Shown here: one piece after another, positions 1-8,304 of the stretch
Layout of the letters: each line of letters opens with the position of its first letter
How positions within the stretch are numbered: position 1 is the stretch's first letter
DNA from: Saprospiraceae bacterium
GTDB lineage: Bacteria > Bacteroidota > Bacteroidia > Chitinophagales > Saprospiraceae
Direction: 5' to 3'
Length of the DNA: 64,000 nt
Assembly: GCA_020631105.1 (NCBI GenBank)
Contig: JAHDHW010000008.1
Coordinates: forward strand, 2,503-66,502
Program-made: the position numbers and the translations under genes
Notes under the pieces: generated by a model
Seen by the model: the letters and a program-made list of their open reading frames with translations, nothing else
What the model was told of the DNA's origin: nothing
Database searches by the model: none

Positions 1-41
1 CTTTTTGCAACCTTCCAAACGATCATCTGTTATACTTTTTC

Positions 42-965
42 ATGGATATAAAACTTATACGTCACGCCGATATTGACAAAGTCAAATGGAACAGTTGTGT
101 ACATTATGCAACTAATGGAAACATCTTTGGTTACAAATGGTACTTAGATACGATCGCCAAAGAATGGGATGCACTCGTAGAAGGAGATTATGAAACGATT
201 CTTCCACTTTTCGTTACCGAGTACGACCATGTCCTGGAACAACCGACGCTCCTACGTGAAGCAGGTATGTATTCTATCAACTTAGTTTCTCGTAAGCGGG
301 CCGAAAACTTTATAAATGCCATTCCCGAGCAATACACAGCACTTCGTATTCAGCTTAATGAAGGGATCAAAATATCAGAAGACTTAGGTCTGGATATTGA
401 GCAAAAGACTAATCATCAATTATTACTATTAGAACCCTACGAAACCTTGGTTCAGAAATATTCTCCAACGGTGCAATCCTTCCTAAAAAAAGAATACACT
501 CAACAGCTTTTACCAAGCTCTAATGTAAAGCCCGAAAAAATAGCAGCACTCTTCAAAGAAAATACGGCTACTACTTCTGCTAACGAAATAGCATTTCATG
601 CTTATCAACGCATCATGTATAATGCATTACACCGGGGTTGGGGCGCAACCTTCGGTGTAAGCGACAAAGACAAAAATTTACTTAGTGCTGCTTTTTTCAT
701 TTATAGTCAGGGAAGAGCGATGCAGCTCGTCACTGCTACTACTCCTAAAGGAAAAGAAATGGGCGCTTATGAATACCTAATGGATAATTTCTTAAGGAAT
801 CATGCAGGTCGGCCAATGGTACTGGATTTTAATAGTTCAGATAAAACCTATCAAAGATTTGGTGCTCAATCCAATATTTACCAGCGTTTATCAAAAGGAA
901 TTATTCCAGAGCCAAAGCAAGTCATTGCTCCGTCTGCAAAAAAGAAGTCCTGGAAATTCTGGTAG
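42..965 (+). CDS. FemAB/GNAT-fold hypothetical protein
   Basis: A 307-residue protein. The N-terminal stretch around residues 25-60 (GYKWYLDTIAKEWDALVEGDY followed by a LPLF strand) resembles the GNAT/FemAB-like proteins common in Bacteroidota, where a tyrosine/tryptophan-rich acyl-transferase half is followed by a second GNAT-like half (about residues 180-280, with AFFIYSQGRAMQLVTATT). No signal peptide or membrane segment is seen, so it is probably cytoplasmic. The C-terminus is basic and aromatic (KKKSWKFW). The donor and acceptor are unknown. It runs towards truA, which lies on the other strand, so the two genes converge. The ATG at 42 is the first in frame. The family assignment is by pattern only. 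Confidence 0.6.
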   Translation: MDIKLIRHADIDKVKWNSCVHYATNGNIFGYKWYLDTIAKEWDALVEGDYETILPLFVTEYDHVLEQPTLLREAGMYSINLVSRKRAENFINAIPEQYTALRIQLNEGIKISEDLGLDIEQKTNHQLLLLEPYETLVQKYSPTVQSFLKKEYTQQLLPSSNVKPEKIAALFKENTATTSANEIAFHAYQRIMYNALHRGWGATFGVSDKDKNLLSAAFFIYSQGRAMQLVTATTPKGKEMGAYEYLMDNFLRNHAGRPMVLDFNSSDKTYQRFGAQSNIYQRLSKGIIPEPKQVIAPSAKKKSWKFW

Positions 966-1032
966 CTACGTCCCAAGCTCCTTCGCCCAATCATATGGGT
1001 ATCGGTTTACTTGGTCAAAAATATTTACACCG

Positions 1033-1112
1033 ACTGGTACTACCAGTTTAAATATTCTATTTGTATAATTCCGGTACTTCCCTTTGTAAATTATTCTACT
1101 GGTAGTACCAGT
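1033..1112. repeat. Inverted pair of odd palindromes behind truA
   Basis: ACTGGTACTACCAGT at 1033-1047 and ACTGGTAGTACCAGT at 1098-1112 are exact reverse complements. Each is also palindromic around one central base. They are separated by 50 bases of AT-rich sequence in the gap between the femAB-like gene and truA. They could form a long hairpin (a terminator for either convergent gene) or be the ends of a small palindromic repeat element. Confidence 0.7.
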
Positions 1113-1137
1113 AACCAGAAATTTTGGTAAGCATCTA

Positions 1138-1899
1138 TCAAAGTACTCCTTCACTCCAATCATAAGGATATCGAATATCTACAAGAAATAATCCTTGTGG
1201 AGGGACACTTAATGCTCGGGGAAGGCGGCTCTGTTCATCAAGTGCTTTTTTGACCTCATTTAACTCAATTTTCCCACTGGCTACATTCATACACATTCCT
1301 ACAATAAGTCGTACCATCCCTCTTAAAAAACGATTTGCGGCAATATGAAAAACCATTCGACCTTCGGCTTTATTAATTTCCCATTCTGATCGGTAAAGAT
1401 TACATCGCATAGTATGTGCCTGGGAATTCGTTTTGCAAAAAGGAAAAAATTCATCGTACTCCAACAATAAAGCGGCAGCTGATTGTAAGCGCTCAAAGTC
1501 TAGTGTTTTGACAAATGGATATTGCCAGGCGGTATCAATTTCGAACGGAGATTTCCGAAATGTGATATGATATTCATAAGCTCGATGCGTAGCATCGAAT
1601 CGCGTATGCGCATCAGCGGCTACGTTAGCCACCCGTGATACACTAATATCATTAGGCAATGTTTTGTTCATACGGAGGATAAACCTTGGGGGAAGCTCGT
1701 CAGCGTAATCAAAATGCGCAAGATAACCTTTTGCATGTACTCCAGTATCCGTACGTCCACATCCGGTCAAACTTATCTCCGATCGTAGTACTTTAGATAA
1801 ACATTCTTCGAGTGTTTGCTGCACACTACGTTGCTTAGGTTGTATTTGCCAACCAAAGTAATGAGTACCACGATAAGAAAGTTCAAGGAAAAAACGCAT
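1138..1899 (-). CDS. truA: tRNA pseudouridine(38-40) synthase TruA
   Basis: Converts uridines 38, 39 and 40 of the tRNA anticodon arm to pseudouridine. The family signature GCGRTDTGVHA carries the catalytic aspartate, and the N-terminal MRFFLELSYRGTHYFGWQ is typical. The ORF track extends to 1932, but the ATG at 1897-1899 gives the standard N-terminus and about 253 residues, so I use that start. The protein ends in RYPYDWSEGVL. About 130 bases downstream the minus strand again encodes RYPYDW followed by a stop, as if the 3' end had been duplicated (see findings). Confidence 0.95.
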   Translation of the reverse strand: MRFFLELSYRGTHYFGWQIQPKQRSVQQTLEECLSKVLRSEISLTGCGRTDTGVHAKGYLAHFDYADELPPRFILRMNKTLPNDISVSRVANVAADAHTRFDATHRAYEYHITFRKSPFEIDTAWQYPFVKTLDFERLQSAAALLLEYDEFFPFCKTNSQAHTMRCNLYRSEWEINKAEGRMVFHIAANRFLRGMVRLIVGMCMNVASGKIELNEVKKALDEQSRLPRALSVPPQGLFLVDIRYPYDWSEGVL

Positions 1900-1985
1900 G
1901 CCCGAAGATACAAGCAGTATAGCAAAGGCCAAAGTAAACGTCCGTGTACTTTGGCCTATTTAATTTTCATATTTCGTCTAACTAT

Positions 1986-2339
1986 CTACCCGATTACGCT
2001 ATCGTCTTTAGCTTGCGATGCATATAATAAAGCTCCGCCTGCAAGCGCAATGTTTTTCAAAATATTGAACAACTCTGCTTCATTCTCTGCCATATTCTGC
2101 GCATGAGGGATAATAAATAATAAAAGCATCACTGCTAAAAGCACAGATGCTAATTTATCCAGCTTCCCGATGAATATACTAATAGCCGCCGCAAGATGAG
2201 CAGCACCAGTAATGTATACCATAATTTTGCCTCCTGGAGCCATTGCAGCCATACCATCGGCAGCAATAAAATGCATTATTCCAAAGATGGCAAAGGGAAC
2301 TGCAAATAAATATTTACCTAATCCGATAATTGCATTCAT
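1986..2339 (-). CDS. DoxX-like integral membrane protein
   Basis: A 117-residue, strongly hydrophobic protein with about four membrane segments (LFAVPFAIFGIMHFIAA, IMVYITGAAHLAAAISIFIG, LASVLLAVMLLLFII and a C-terminal ALAGGALLYAS). The size and the FGIMHF motif fit the DoxX/DoxD-like family of small inner-membrane proteins, some of which are linked to redox or quinone functions. The specific role here is unknown. It has its own apparent promoter upstream (2403-2410) and is followed on the same strand by truA after a gap of about 90 bases. Confidence 0.7.
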   Translation of the reverse strand: MNAIIGLGKYLFAVPFAIFGIMHFIAADGMAAMAPGGKIMVYITGAAHLAAAISIFIGKLDKLASVLLAVMLLLFIIPHAQNMAENEAELFNILKNIALAGGALLYASQAKDDSVIG

Positions 2340-2790
2340 AAGTCATTGATGTTTAAGTTGGTTAAAAAATGTAATTACAATAGATGTATGAACATACATA
2401 TTCAAATATAGACATATAATTGGCAATTACTAAATTAAGCAAAATATATTTTTACTAAAAACAATTAATACAATACCTAATTCCGAATTAAAAACATAGT
2501 CCAAAATTATAGCAAACCACGCACTTAAAAATCGCAAAAATATGGGTCTAAATCTTGGTTTCGTGTAGCCGACAGTTCATCCGAAAAATCCAACAGTTCA
2601 TCTATTATTTAAAGCAATTAGAGGAATTGCTCTAATAAATCTTAGAATAAAGCGTATTTTTGTAGTGACGGATTTAATAGAGTATTTAAGAAATATAGGA
2701 TATGCCATTTTTGGGATTATCCTAATCAGCAGTTTTTTTGAGAAGAGCAGGGCTAGAAAATAATTTTTCTTACTATAAAATCCAGTTATC
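2340..2790. other. Intergenic region between doxX-like gene and sigma factor
   Basis: A 451-base divergent gap that I read as non-coding. The 64-codon minus-strand ORF here (2598-2792) has no recognisable similarity and overlaps the sigma start codon, so I treat it as chance. The region holds a minus-strand -7 box for the DoxX-like gene, a weak plus-strand -7 match (TATTTTTG, 2655-2662) for the sigma gene, and a short direct repeat CAGTTCATC near 2573 and 2593. Confidence 0.5.
2403..2410 (-). promoter_or_regulatory. -7 promoter box of the DoxX-like gene
   Basis: TATATTTG on the minus strand matches the Bacteroidota -7 consensus TAnnTTTG, about 65 bases upstream of the ATG. No convincing -33 TTG lies at the usual distance, so confidence is moderate. 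Confidence 0.45.
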
Positions 2791-3309
2791 ATGAATCCAA
2801 CTACTCATATAGCTTTCGACTTTTCGGAGCACCTCCAATCAAGCACTAAACCTTTACTTTCATTCGCACTAAGTCTGACGAAAAACAATAGTGATGCAGA
2901 AGATTTGTATCAGGATACTGTTTTTCTTGCACTTAAGAATAAAGATAAATTTAGTAGCGGTACTAATTTCCTTGCCTGGTTAAAAACGATCATGCGTAAT
3001 ACATTCATCAATAATTATCGCAAGCAAAAAAGATTTCAGGCAATCGTATCAAAAGGTGTAGGCGGATACTTCTTTGGCCGTAAGCCAGCAGAAAACACCA
3101 CCGAAACAGACATGAATATTCAAGAGATTGAAAAATTAATCAACGGAATAGACGAGCGTTTCAAAACACCCTTTTTAATGTATTTCACAGGGTACTCCTA
3201 TGAAGAGATTGCAAATCAGCTTGATCTTCCGATGGGTACTGTAAAGAGTAGAATTTTCTTCGCTCGAAAACATTTAAAAGTTTCTTACAACAATCTTTTC
3301 AGTAATTAA
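2791..3309 (+). CDS. RNA polymerase sigma factor, ECF subfamily
   Basis: A 172-residue sigma-70 family factor containing only regions 2 and 4. Region 2 is about residues 20-85 (DAEDLYQDTVFLALKNKDKF, then WLKTIMRNTFINNYRKQKR). Region 4 is about residues 115-168, with a helix-turn-helix GYSYEEIANQLDLPMGTVKSRIFFAR. It should direct RNA polymerase to a dedicated promoter set. No anti-sigma factor or FecR-like gene sits beside it. That is common in Bacteroidota for stand-alone ECF factors, so its signal and regulon cannot be read here. A strong terminator follows directly. Confidence 0.92.
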   Translation: MNPTTHIAFDFSEHLQSSTKPLLSFALSLTKNNSDAEDLYQDTVFLALKNKDKFSSGTNFLAWLKTIMRNTFINNYRKQKRFQAIVSKGVGGYFFGRKPAENTTETDMNIQEIEKLINGIDERFKTPFLMYFTGYSYEEIANQLDLPMGTVKSRIFFARKHLKVSYNNLFSN

Positions 3310-3339
3310 TATCCTCTCTTTTATTAAGAAAAAATGTTG

Positions 3340-3372
3340 AGCCAGGTAATCAGTTGATTACCTGGCTTTTTT
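3340..3372 (+). terminator. Terminator of the ECF sigma gene
   Basis: A perfect 12-bp stem AGCCAGGTAATC / GATTACCTGGCT with loop AGTT is followed by a run of T, 30 bases after the sigma stop codon. Confidence 0.9.
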
Positions 3373-3637
3373 AATAATTTCAACATCCCTTGCGGGCCTA
3401 ACCAACAATTCATATAACATTAAATACACCTTTTTTGGCATAATAATTTCTTTTGATATATCGACGTACTGATAGATTGTACCTACTCTGTATAATGTTC
3501 AATACGATCAAATGAGAACACGACCATTAATGGTCAATTATAATCCTTTGACAACCGGCTAGAATTAGTAAGAACAAGCTGGTCGTTCAGCCTCAATAGG
3601 TTCGAACAAAATTGAAGCATACTGTATTAATAATAAG

Positions 3638-3679
3638 GTGGTTTGGGAACTTTAGATTCCCAAACCACTTATTTTTTTA
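3638..3679 (+). terminator. Orphan plus-strand intrinsic terminator
   Basis: A 12-bp stem GTGGTTTGGGAA / TTCCCAAACCAC is followed by TTATTTTTTT. The T-run is only on the plus-strand side, so it is not the clpX terminator. No ORF precedes it after the sigma terminator at 3340-3372. Confidence 0.75.
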
Positions 3680-3694
3680 GGCGGCTTGATCTAG

Positions 3695-3736
3695 TAAAAA
3701 ACAAATAGCCGAATAGGAACAAATCCTATTCGGCTA
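3695..3736 (-). terminator. Terminator of clpX
   Basis: A 13-bp stem TAGCCGAATAGGA / TCCTATTCGGCTA with a five-base loop. On the minus strand it is followed by GTTTTTTAC, directly downstream of the clpX stop. Confidence 0.88.
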
Positions 3737-3762
3737 CTTTATAGTGTCAGCAACTTAAAACC

Positions 3763-5004
3763 TTAAGCTACTTTAAGTTTATTAAGTTTAGATCGACTTA
3801 ATTTCTCTTTAGCATACTGTCCCGTCACCTCAAACTCTCTTACATCTTTCTGTGAAGGTAATTCAAACATTGCATCCGTCATTATAGCTTCACAAATAGA
3901 ACGTAAGCCACGAGCGCCTAATTTGAACTCTAATGCTTTTTCAGCAATATAGTCTTTAGCATTATCCGTAAAGGTCAGCTTAATTCCTTCTAATTCAAAT
4001 AAACGCTGATATTGTCTGACCAAGCTATTCCTCGGCTCCGTAAGGATACGTTTCAAAGCTTCTTTATCCAATGGTTCAAGATAGGTAAGCACTGGTAATC
4101 GACCAATTAGCTCAGGTATCAAACCATAAGATTTAATATCCTGCTGAGAAATATATTGTAATAAATGATCGCGATCAATACGGTCTTTCTCTGCACCATT
4201 AAATCCAATTACTTGCGTATTCACTCTTCGAGCGATAATCTTTTCGATGCCATCAAAAGCACCTCCGCAAATGAATAGAATGTTTTGTGTATTGATTTTT
4301 ACCATTTTCTGCTCAGGATGCTTACGCCCTCCCTGCGGTGGTACATTCACATCTGTCCCTTCCAACATTTTTAACATTGCCTGTTGAACACCCTCTCCTG
4401 ATACATCACGTGTAATGGATGGGTTATCACTCTTGCGCGCAATCTTATCAATTTCATCAATATATACTATTCCTTTTTGGGCCGCTTCTACATTATAATC
4501 ACATACCTGTAGCAAACGACTTAATATACTTTCAACATCTTCTCCAACATATCCAGCTTCTGTAAATACCGTTGCATCTACAATTGAAAACGGCACGTTC
4601 AAAAATTTAGCAATCGTTTTTGCAAGTAAAGTCTTACCGGTACCGGTACGACCTACAAATAAGATATTTGATTTTTCAATTTCAATTTCGTCATTTGACG
4701 GTTGCTTCAATCTTTTATAATGATTATAAACGGCTACTGAAAGGAATTTTTTAGCTTCATCCTGACCAATCACATATTCATCAAGGTGAGTTTTGATCTC
4801 CATAGGAGTAACTGCATCGGGGAGAAAATACTCGTTTGTTGTCTTTTCTTTTCGACCAGAGTACAATTCTTCTTCGATAATCTCCTGAGCCTGTTCTACA
4901 CAGACTTCACATATATGACCGTCGATGCCAGCGATAAGAATAAGCGCTTCCGTCTTATCTCTACCACAAAACGAACATCTATAACTACTTTTACTTCGTT
5001 TCAT
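3763..5004 (-). CDS. clpX: ATP-dependent Clp protease ATP-binding subunit ClpX
   Basis: AAA+ unfoldase that feeds substrates to the ClpP protease. An N-terminal zinc-binding domain has four cysteines (C10, C13, C32, C35). The Walker A GRTGTGKT and Walker B IVYIDEID motifs are present, along with the pore loop GRKHPEQ and the ClpP-docking IGF loop (in QVIGFNG). At 413 residues it has the usual length. Upstream are tig and clpP on the same strand, but a terminator and a separate -7 box lie between clpP and clpX, so clpX appears independently transcribed. Confidence 0.97.
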   Translation of the reverse strand: MKRSKSSYRCSFCGRDKTEALILIAGIDGHICEVCVEQAQEIIEEELYSGRKEKTTNEYFLPDAVTPMEIKTHLDEYVIGQDEAKKFLSVAVYNHYKRLKQPSNDEIEIEKSNILFVGRTGTGKTLLAKTIAKFLNVPFSIVDATVFTEAGYVGEDVESILSRLLQVCDYNVEAAQKGIVYIDEIDKIARKSDNPSITRDVSGEGVQQAMLKMLEGTDVNVPPQGGRKHPEQKMVKINTQNILFICGGAFDGIEKIIARRVNTQVIGFNGAEKDRIDRDHLLQYISQQDIKSYGLIPELIGRLPVLTYLEPLDKEALKRILTEPRNSLVRQYQRLFELEGIKLTFTDNAKDYIAEKALEFKLGARGLRSICEAIMTDAMFELPSQKDVREFEVTGQYAKEKLSRSKLNKLKVA

Positions 5005-5050
5005 TGCTCCTTTAGTTGTTAGGACTCTTTAATATTTAACCGTAGGTGTA

Positions 5051-5058
5051 CAAAGGTA
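5051..5058 (-). promoter_or_regulatory. -7 promoter box of clpX
   Basis: TACCTTTG on the minus strand, 46 bases upstream of the clpX ATG, matches TAnnTTTG. It lies downstream of the clpP terminator, supporting separate clpX transcription. Confidence 0.6.
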
Positions 5059-5221
5059 CCATTTTTTTAGCTGTAATGATGCCCTCAATGCATCCTATGG
5101 TATTCGTACAGACCAAATGGAATTATTTTCCTTTGGTTCTTCACCTATTACAAATATAGATTAACATCAACCTAATTTGCTTTAACTTAACGTAATAACA
5201 ATTCAATTTGGTTTTTGTGCG

Positions 5222-5259
5222 AAAAAAAATTCCATCAGCCTAAGTATACTGATGGAATT
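5222..5259 (-). terminator. Terminator of clpP
   Basis: An 11-bp stem AATTCCATCAG / CTGATGGAATT. On the minus strand it ends in an A/T run (TTTTTTTT), about 40 bases after the clpP stop. Confidence 0.85.
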
Positions 5260-5298
5260 CTTATATTTTTAAGTACTTAGTTGTTTGCGTACTAACAA

Positions 5299-6015
5299 TT
5301 AAGCATCTTCTTTTTTCTTCGGATTATTACGATCCAAAACTTCGTCAATTAATCCATACTTTTTGGCCTCAGGTGCCTTCATCCAGTTATCACGATCACA
5401 ATCTTTTTCAATTGTTTCGTAAGACTGGCCTGTATGATGACTAAGGATATCGTATAACTCCTTCTGCATATCTTTAATCAGGCGATAAGAAATTTCCATA
5501 TCAGATACCTGCCCTTGCATTCCACCCAATGGTTGGTGAATCATTACTCGGCTATGGTACAAACATGTACGTTTACCTTTCGTACCTGCTGCTAATAAAA
5601 CTGCTCCCATAGACGCCGCCATTCCTGTACAGATTGTCCCTACATCAGGAGAAACATATTGCATAGTATCATAAATCCCAAGACCTGCGATTACTGAGCC
5701 TCCAGGACTATTGATAAACATTTGAATATCTCGTTTCGGGTCAACAGACTCTAGGAATAATAACTGAGCCTGGATTACATTTGCAACATAATCATTTACA
5801 GGTACTCCCATAAAGATAATTCTATCCATCATCAAACGAGAAAAAACATCCATTCCAACAATATTCATCTGCCGCTCCTCAATAACTGTTGGTGTAAATC
5901 CTTGAATATTTGGTACCGTCGTAGGTGCTGCTTTTTCTGCGTATTTTTCAAGATGCATTCTACTCATGCCATGATGCATGGTAGCATACTTCATAAACTC
6001 ATTTTTATCGAACAT
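5299..6015 (-). CDS. clpP: ATP-dependent Clp protease proteolytic subunit ClpP
   Basis: Serine protease that forms the tetradecameric chamber served by ClpX. The catalytic serine is in GMAASMGAVLLAAG, the histidine in MIHQPLGG, and the aspartate in the DRDNWM segment. The ORF track starts at 6063 on a GTG codon. I prefer the ATG at 6013-6015, because MFDKNEFMKYA lines up with the N-terminus I recall for Bacteroidota ClpP, giving 238 residues. An AGGAGGTC stretch lies about 30 bases before this ATG, too far for a normal ribosome site. It is followed by a terminator and preceded by tig. Confidence 0.95.
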   Translation of the reverse strand: MFDKNEFMKYATMHHGMSRMHLEKYAEKAAPTTVPNIQGFTPTVIEERQMNIVGMDVFSRLMMDRIIFMGVPVNDYVANVIQAQLLFLESVDPKRDIQMFINSPGGSVIAGLGIYDTMQYVSPDVGTICTGMAASMGAVLLAAGTKGKRTCLYHSRVMIHQPLGGMQGQVSDMEISYRLIKDMQKELYDILSHHTGQSYETIEKDCDRDNWMKAPEAKKYGLIDEVLDRNNPKKKEDA

Positions 6016-6172
6016 AAATATCGGTTTGAATTTTAGAAAATTTGACCTCCTTAGAGAAGTCACAAATTAGGAACAGCTAAGCTTATATATTGTTTTCTGC
6101 TCCTTTGTAATACTCTATACGGGAAAAATATAAAATGATTGCAAGCCAATGCAATTATTTTATATGGTCCCT

Positions 6173-7618
6173 TTATTGTTCAACATCTTCAGCCACTTCT
6201 TGCTCCTCTTCCGAAGCTGCTTCGACTGCAGGTGCTTGTGCCGCAGCCACTTCCGCCCGCGCCTTTTGCACCTCCGCATCGAAATCCTCAATACTGATGC
6301 CTTTATCTTTAATCGTGATTTTCTCTTTCATAGTTTCAAAAAGACGGTCACTCATCAGTTCCTCGTACATTTGATTAACCTGCTTCTGATCCTCCATTAG
6401 TCGGTTAGCGGTATTAACTACAATAAGTTCATTACCATAGCTCTGAAAATACCCGCGCACCCTGTCTTTGAAGGCTTCGAATATCTCTTCTTCAGTCACT
6501 TCTAAATCATATTGCTTAACCAACTTACCCTTAATTAATGACCATTGAAGATTCTTCTTAAACTTATCATACTCCTTATCAACAAGGTCAGAAGTATTTC
6601 TCTGGTCACTAGAGGTTAACCAACGCTTAAGGAACTCGTCCGGAAGGTCTAAATTATTTTCCTCTAATAATCGATCTTGTAAATCACGGAATAAAAGGCT
6701 GTCAGCCTGATTATCGTAATATTTAGAAATACCCTCTTCAATCTTAGCTCTAGCATCCTCTTCTGAAGATACCGCACCTTCTCCAAACGCTTTATCAAAA
6801 AAGTCTTGATTTAATTCAGCAGGTACAACACGCTTAATTTCTTTAACCGTACCTTCAAAATGGTTTCCAATCTCTACTTCCGCATCACTCTCTTCAACGT
6901 TCAATAGATATTTACGAACACTCTCTTCTGTACTCTTCTCTTCTAGCTCAAGAATATTAAAGCGTACTTTATCTCCTATCGTCTTCGTCAGAAGCTCTTT
7001 CTTCAGCTCTTCGTTAGGGATCGTCTTTACGAGTACATCAAAAGTAGAAGCCCATCCATCTTTTTTCAGATCATCTCCTTCAAGCTCTTCTGCATCAAAT
7101 GTAATGATATCATTATCTTGAATAGTATCCTCTACTGAATCTCGCTCTCCTAATCTCTTTCTAAGATTCTCTAAATCTTCGTCTATAGATTGCTTAGGCA
7201 CTTCAATCGCATACTTATCATATGAATCGGAAGACGACAATCCTTTAACTTCAAACTCAGGTGCAAACCCGATATCAAACTTAAATTCATAATCCCCCAT
7301 CTTGTCAATATCAAAATCCACCGTCTCCTGGTCTTCAGAAGGAATGGGTTGACCTAACAATTCGATTTTTTCATCATTGATATATTGGAAAAGCTCGCGT
7401 TGAACAACATCATTAACAACATCCATAAATGCACGTGGACCGTACATACGCTTAATCACTCCCATTGGAGTCTTACCTCTTCGAAAGCCTTTTAAGTGAG
7501 CATCTTTTCGTAGCTTTCTAAGCTCCGAATCAACCTTTGGCTTATAGTCTTCTTGAGTAATTGTTAATGACAGTTCTGCACTCAGATTTCCTTTGTCGAC
7601 TCTGACTACCTTTGACAT
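6173..7618 (-). CDS. tig: Trigger factor (ribosome-associated chaperone)
   Basis: Binds the ribosome exit tunnel and shields nascent chains. The N-terminal ribosome-binding signature is clear (LKGFRRGKTPMGVIKRMYG, about residues 43-61). The middle and C-terminal chaperone arms are present but diverged, as in other Bacteroidota. The last 25 residues are an acidic, alanine-rich tail. At 481 residues it is slightly long for the family. The order tig, clpP, clpX on one strand is the widespread bacterial arrangement and supports the call. Confidence 0.93.
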   Translation of the reverse strand: MSKVVRVDKGNLSAELSLTITQEDYKPKVDSELRKLRKDAHLKGFRRGKTPMGVIKRMYGPRAFMDVVNDVVQRELFQYINDEKIELLGQPIPSEDQETVDFDIDKMGDYEFKFDIGFAPEFEVKGLSSSDSYDKYAIEVPKQSIDEDLENLRKRLGERDSVEDTIQDNDIITFDAEELEGDDLKKDGWASTFDVLVKTIPNEELKKELLTKTIGDKVRFNILELEEKSTEESVRKYLLNVEESDAEVEIGNHFEGTVKEIKRVVPAELNQDFFDKAFGEGAVSSEEDARAKIEEGISKYYDNQADSLLFRDLQDRLLEENNLDLPDEFLKRWLTSSDQRNTSDLVDKEYDKFKKNLQWSLIKGKLVKQYDLEVTEEEIFEAFKDRVRGYFQSYGNELIVVNTANRLMEDQKQVNQMYEELMSDRLFETMKEKITIKDKGISIEDFDAEVQKARAEVAAAQAPAVEAASEEEQEVAEDVEQ

Positions 7619-7726
7619 ACGTAATATGTATTTAAATTAATTGAAAATGTAGTATTCCTCGCTTGCTTGAAGCTGGTAGGTAGGATGTAAGATAATAAGT
7701 ATAAATAACTCTTTATCAGAAAATAG

Positions 7727-7808
7727 TGCGGGTGGAGGGACTCGAACCCCCAAGCCTTGCGGCACTAGATCCTAAGTCTAGCGTGTCTACCAATTTCACC
7801 ACACCCGC
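7727..7808 (-). tRNA. tRNA-Leu (anticodon TAG)
   Basis: On the minus strand the acceptor arms GCGGGTG / CACCCGC pair perfectly. The anticodon stem CTAGA / TCTAG encloses the loop CTTAGGA with anticodon TAG. The T arm contains GGTTCGAGTCC, and a long variable arm (TGCCGCAAGGC) marks a class II tRNA. The discriminator base is A, and CCA is not encoded. A -7 box lies about 115 bases upstream, and tig begins 108 bases downstream on the same strand, so co-transcription is possible. Confidence 0.95.
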
Positions 7809-7922
7809 AGGTGAGATTTACATTTCTCTAATTTCCAGCATTGAGTTGTAAATCGTCTATAAAACAAAGCAGCTTTCGGATAGTTCCATCGAACAACAAG
7901 CTACTTTTCTTCAAAAGCGATG

Positions 7923-7930
7923 CAAATATA
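7923..7930 (-). promoter_or_regulatory. -7 promoter box upstream of tRNA-Leu
   Basis: TATATTTG on the minus strand fits TAnnTTTG and is oriented toward the tRNA-Leu and tig genes. No clear -33 TTG was found at the ideal spacing. Confidence 0.45.
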
Positions 7931-8094
7931 CAATCTTTTCTATGAAAAACACCAGTCCTACAGCATTTTTATTTCGAATAATTATTCGCTGAGTTCCACC
8001 CCTGAAAACCGGGGCCTTATTTTTCGTTAATTACGCAATCTAAACAACAAACATTAATACTTGTTTCGCCACCAATCATTTTAATTTGATTACA

Positions 8095-8160
8095 GCAAGA
8101 GCATTTCCTAATTTCATTTTTTTAATGTATTTTTATAATAGGTACAGGCAAGAGCATTTC
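8095..8160. repeat. Short direct repeat GCAAGAGCATTTC
   Basis: The 13-base word occurs at 8095-8107 and 8148-8160, each preceded by TACA or TACAG. On the minus strand both copies sit inside short cysteine-containing frames. Confidence 0.6.
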
Positions 8161-8198
8161 TTTTGCTTCACCACCTGAACAGTAAAACAACTATTAGC

Positions 8199-8273
8199 AA
8201 ACCTCCGGGATTTTAGCTTTGTCAAGTCAATCGAAAGTACATCTTTTCCATTGATTTAAAGTCCCGGAGGTTT
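8199..8273. repeat. Long-loop inverted repeat around the relA/spoT promoter
   Basis: AAACCTCCGGGA (8199-8210) and TCCCGGAGGTTT (8262-8273) are exact 12-bp inverted repeats 51 bases apart. The left arm sits just upstream of the -7 box at 8214-8221. The right arm lies in the predicted 5' untranslated region. The layout fits an operator pair better than a transcribed hairpin. Confidence 0.6.
8214..8221 (+). promoter_or_regulatory. -7 promoter box of relA/spoT
   Basis: TAGCTTTG fits TAnnTTTG, 84 bases before the ATG, in the middle of a 12-bp inverted repeat. Confidence 0.5.
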
Positions 8274-8304
8274 TCATATACATCAGCAAGATTATTTAGA
8301 CTAT

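Larger units (their letters stand above)
3373..3762. other. Intergenic region with an orphan plus-strand terminator
   Basis: No protein-coding ORF is seen between the sigma terminator and clpX. It contains a 14-bp perfect palindrome GACCATTAATGGTC (3522-3535), a plus-strand terminator at 3638-3679 with no gene in front of it, and the minus-strand clpX terminator. The region between the two plus-strand terminators could encode a small RNA, but I found no good TAnnTTTG box for one. Confidence 0.4.
7809..8304. other. Divergent intergenic region, tRNA-Leu to relA/spoT
   Basis: A 496-base gap between divergent genes. It holds a minus-strand -7 box for the tRNA, a GCAAGAGCATTTC direct repeat (8095-8107 and 8148-8160), a 12-bp inverted repeat around the relA/spoT promoter, and two short open frames on the minus strand without ATG starts (8017-8121, ending CCLDCVINEK, and 8133-8255, ending KKCSCLYLL). 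Both carry a KCSC motif. I do not call them genes. Confidence 0.5.

Noticed and set aside
966-1163. 65-codon minus-strand ORF after truA as a gene
   Set aside because: It spans the palindromic pair and overlaps the truA end; only its last residues resemble anything (the truA tail). Treated as repeat/duplication debris.
2598-2792. 64-codon minus-strand ORF upstream of the sigma gene
   Set aside because: Overlaps the sigma start codon, is isoleucine/lysine-rich as expected from random AT-rich DNA, and has no recognisable domain.
3590-3625. tRNA-like T-loop word GGTTCGAAC in the sigma-clpX gap
   Set aside because: No acceptor stem, D arm or anticodon arm can be built around it; it is simply a short palindrome.
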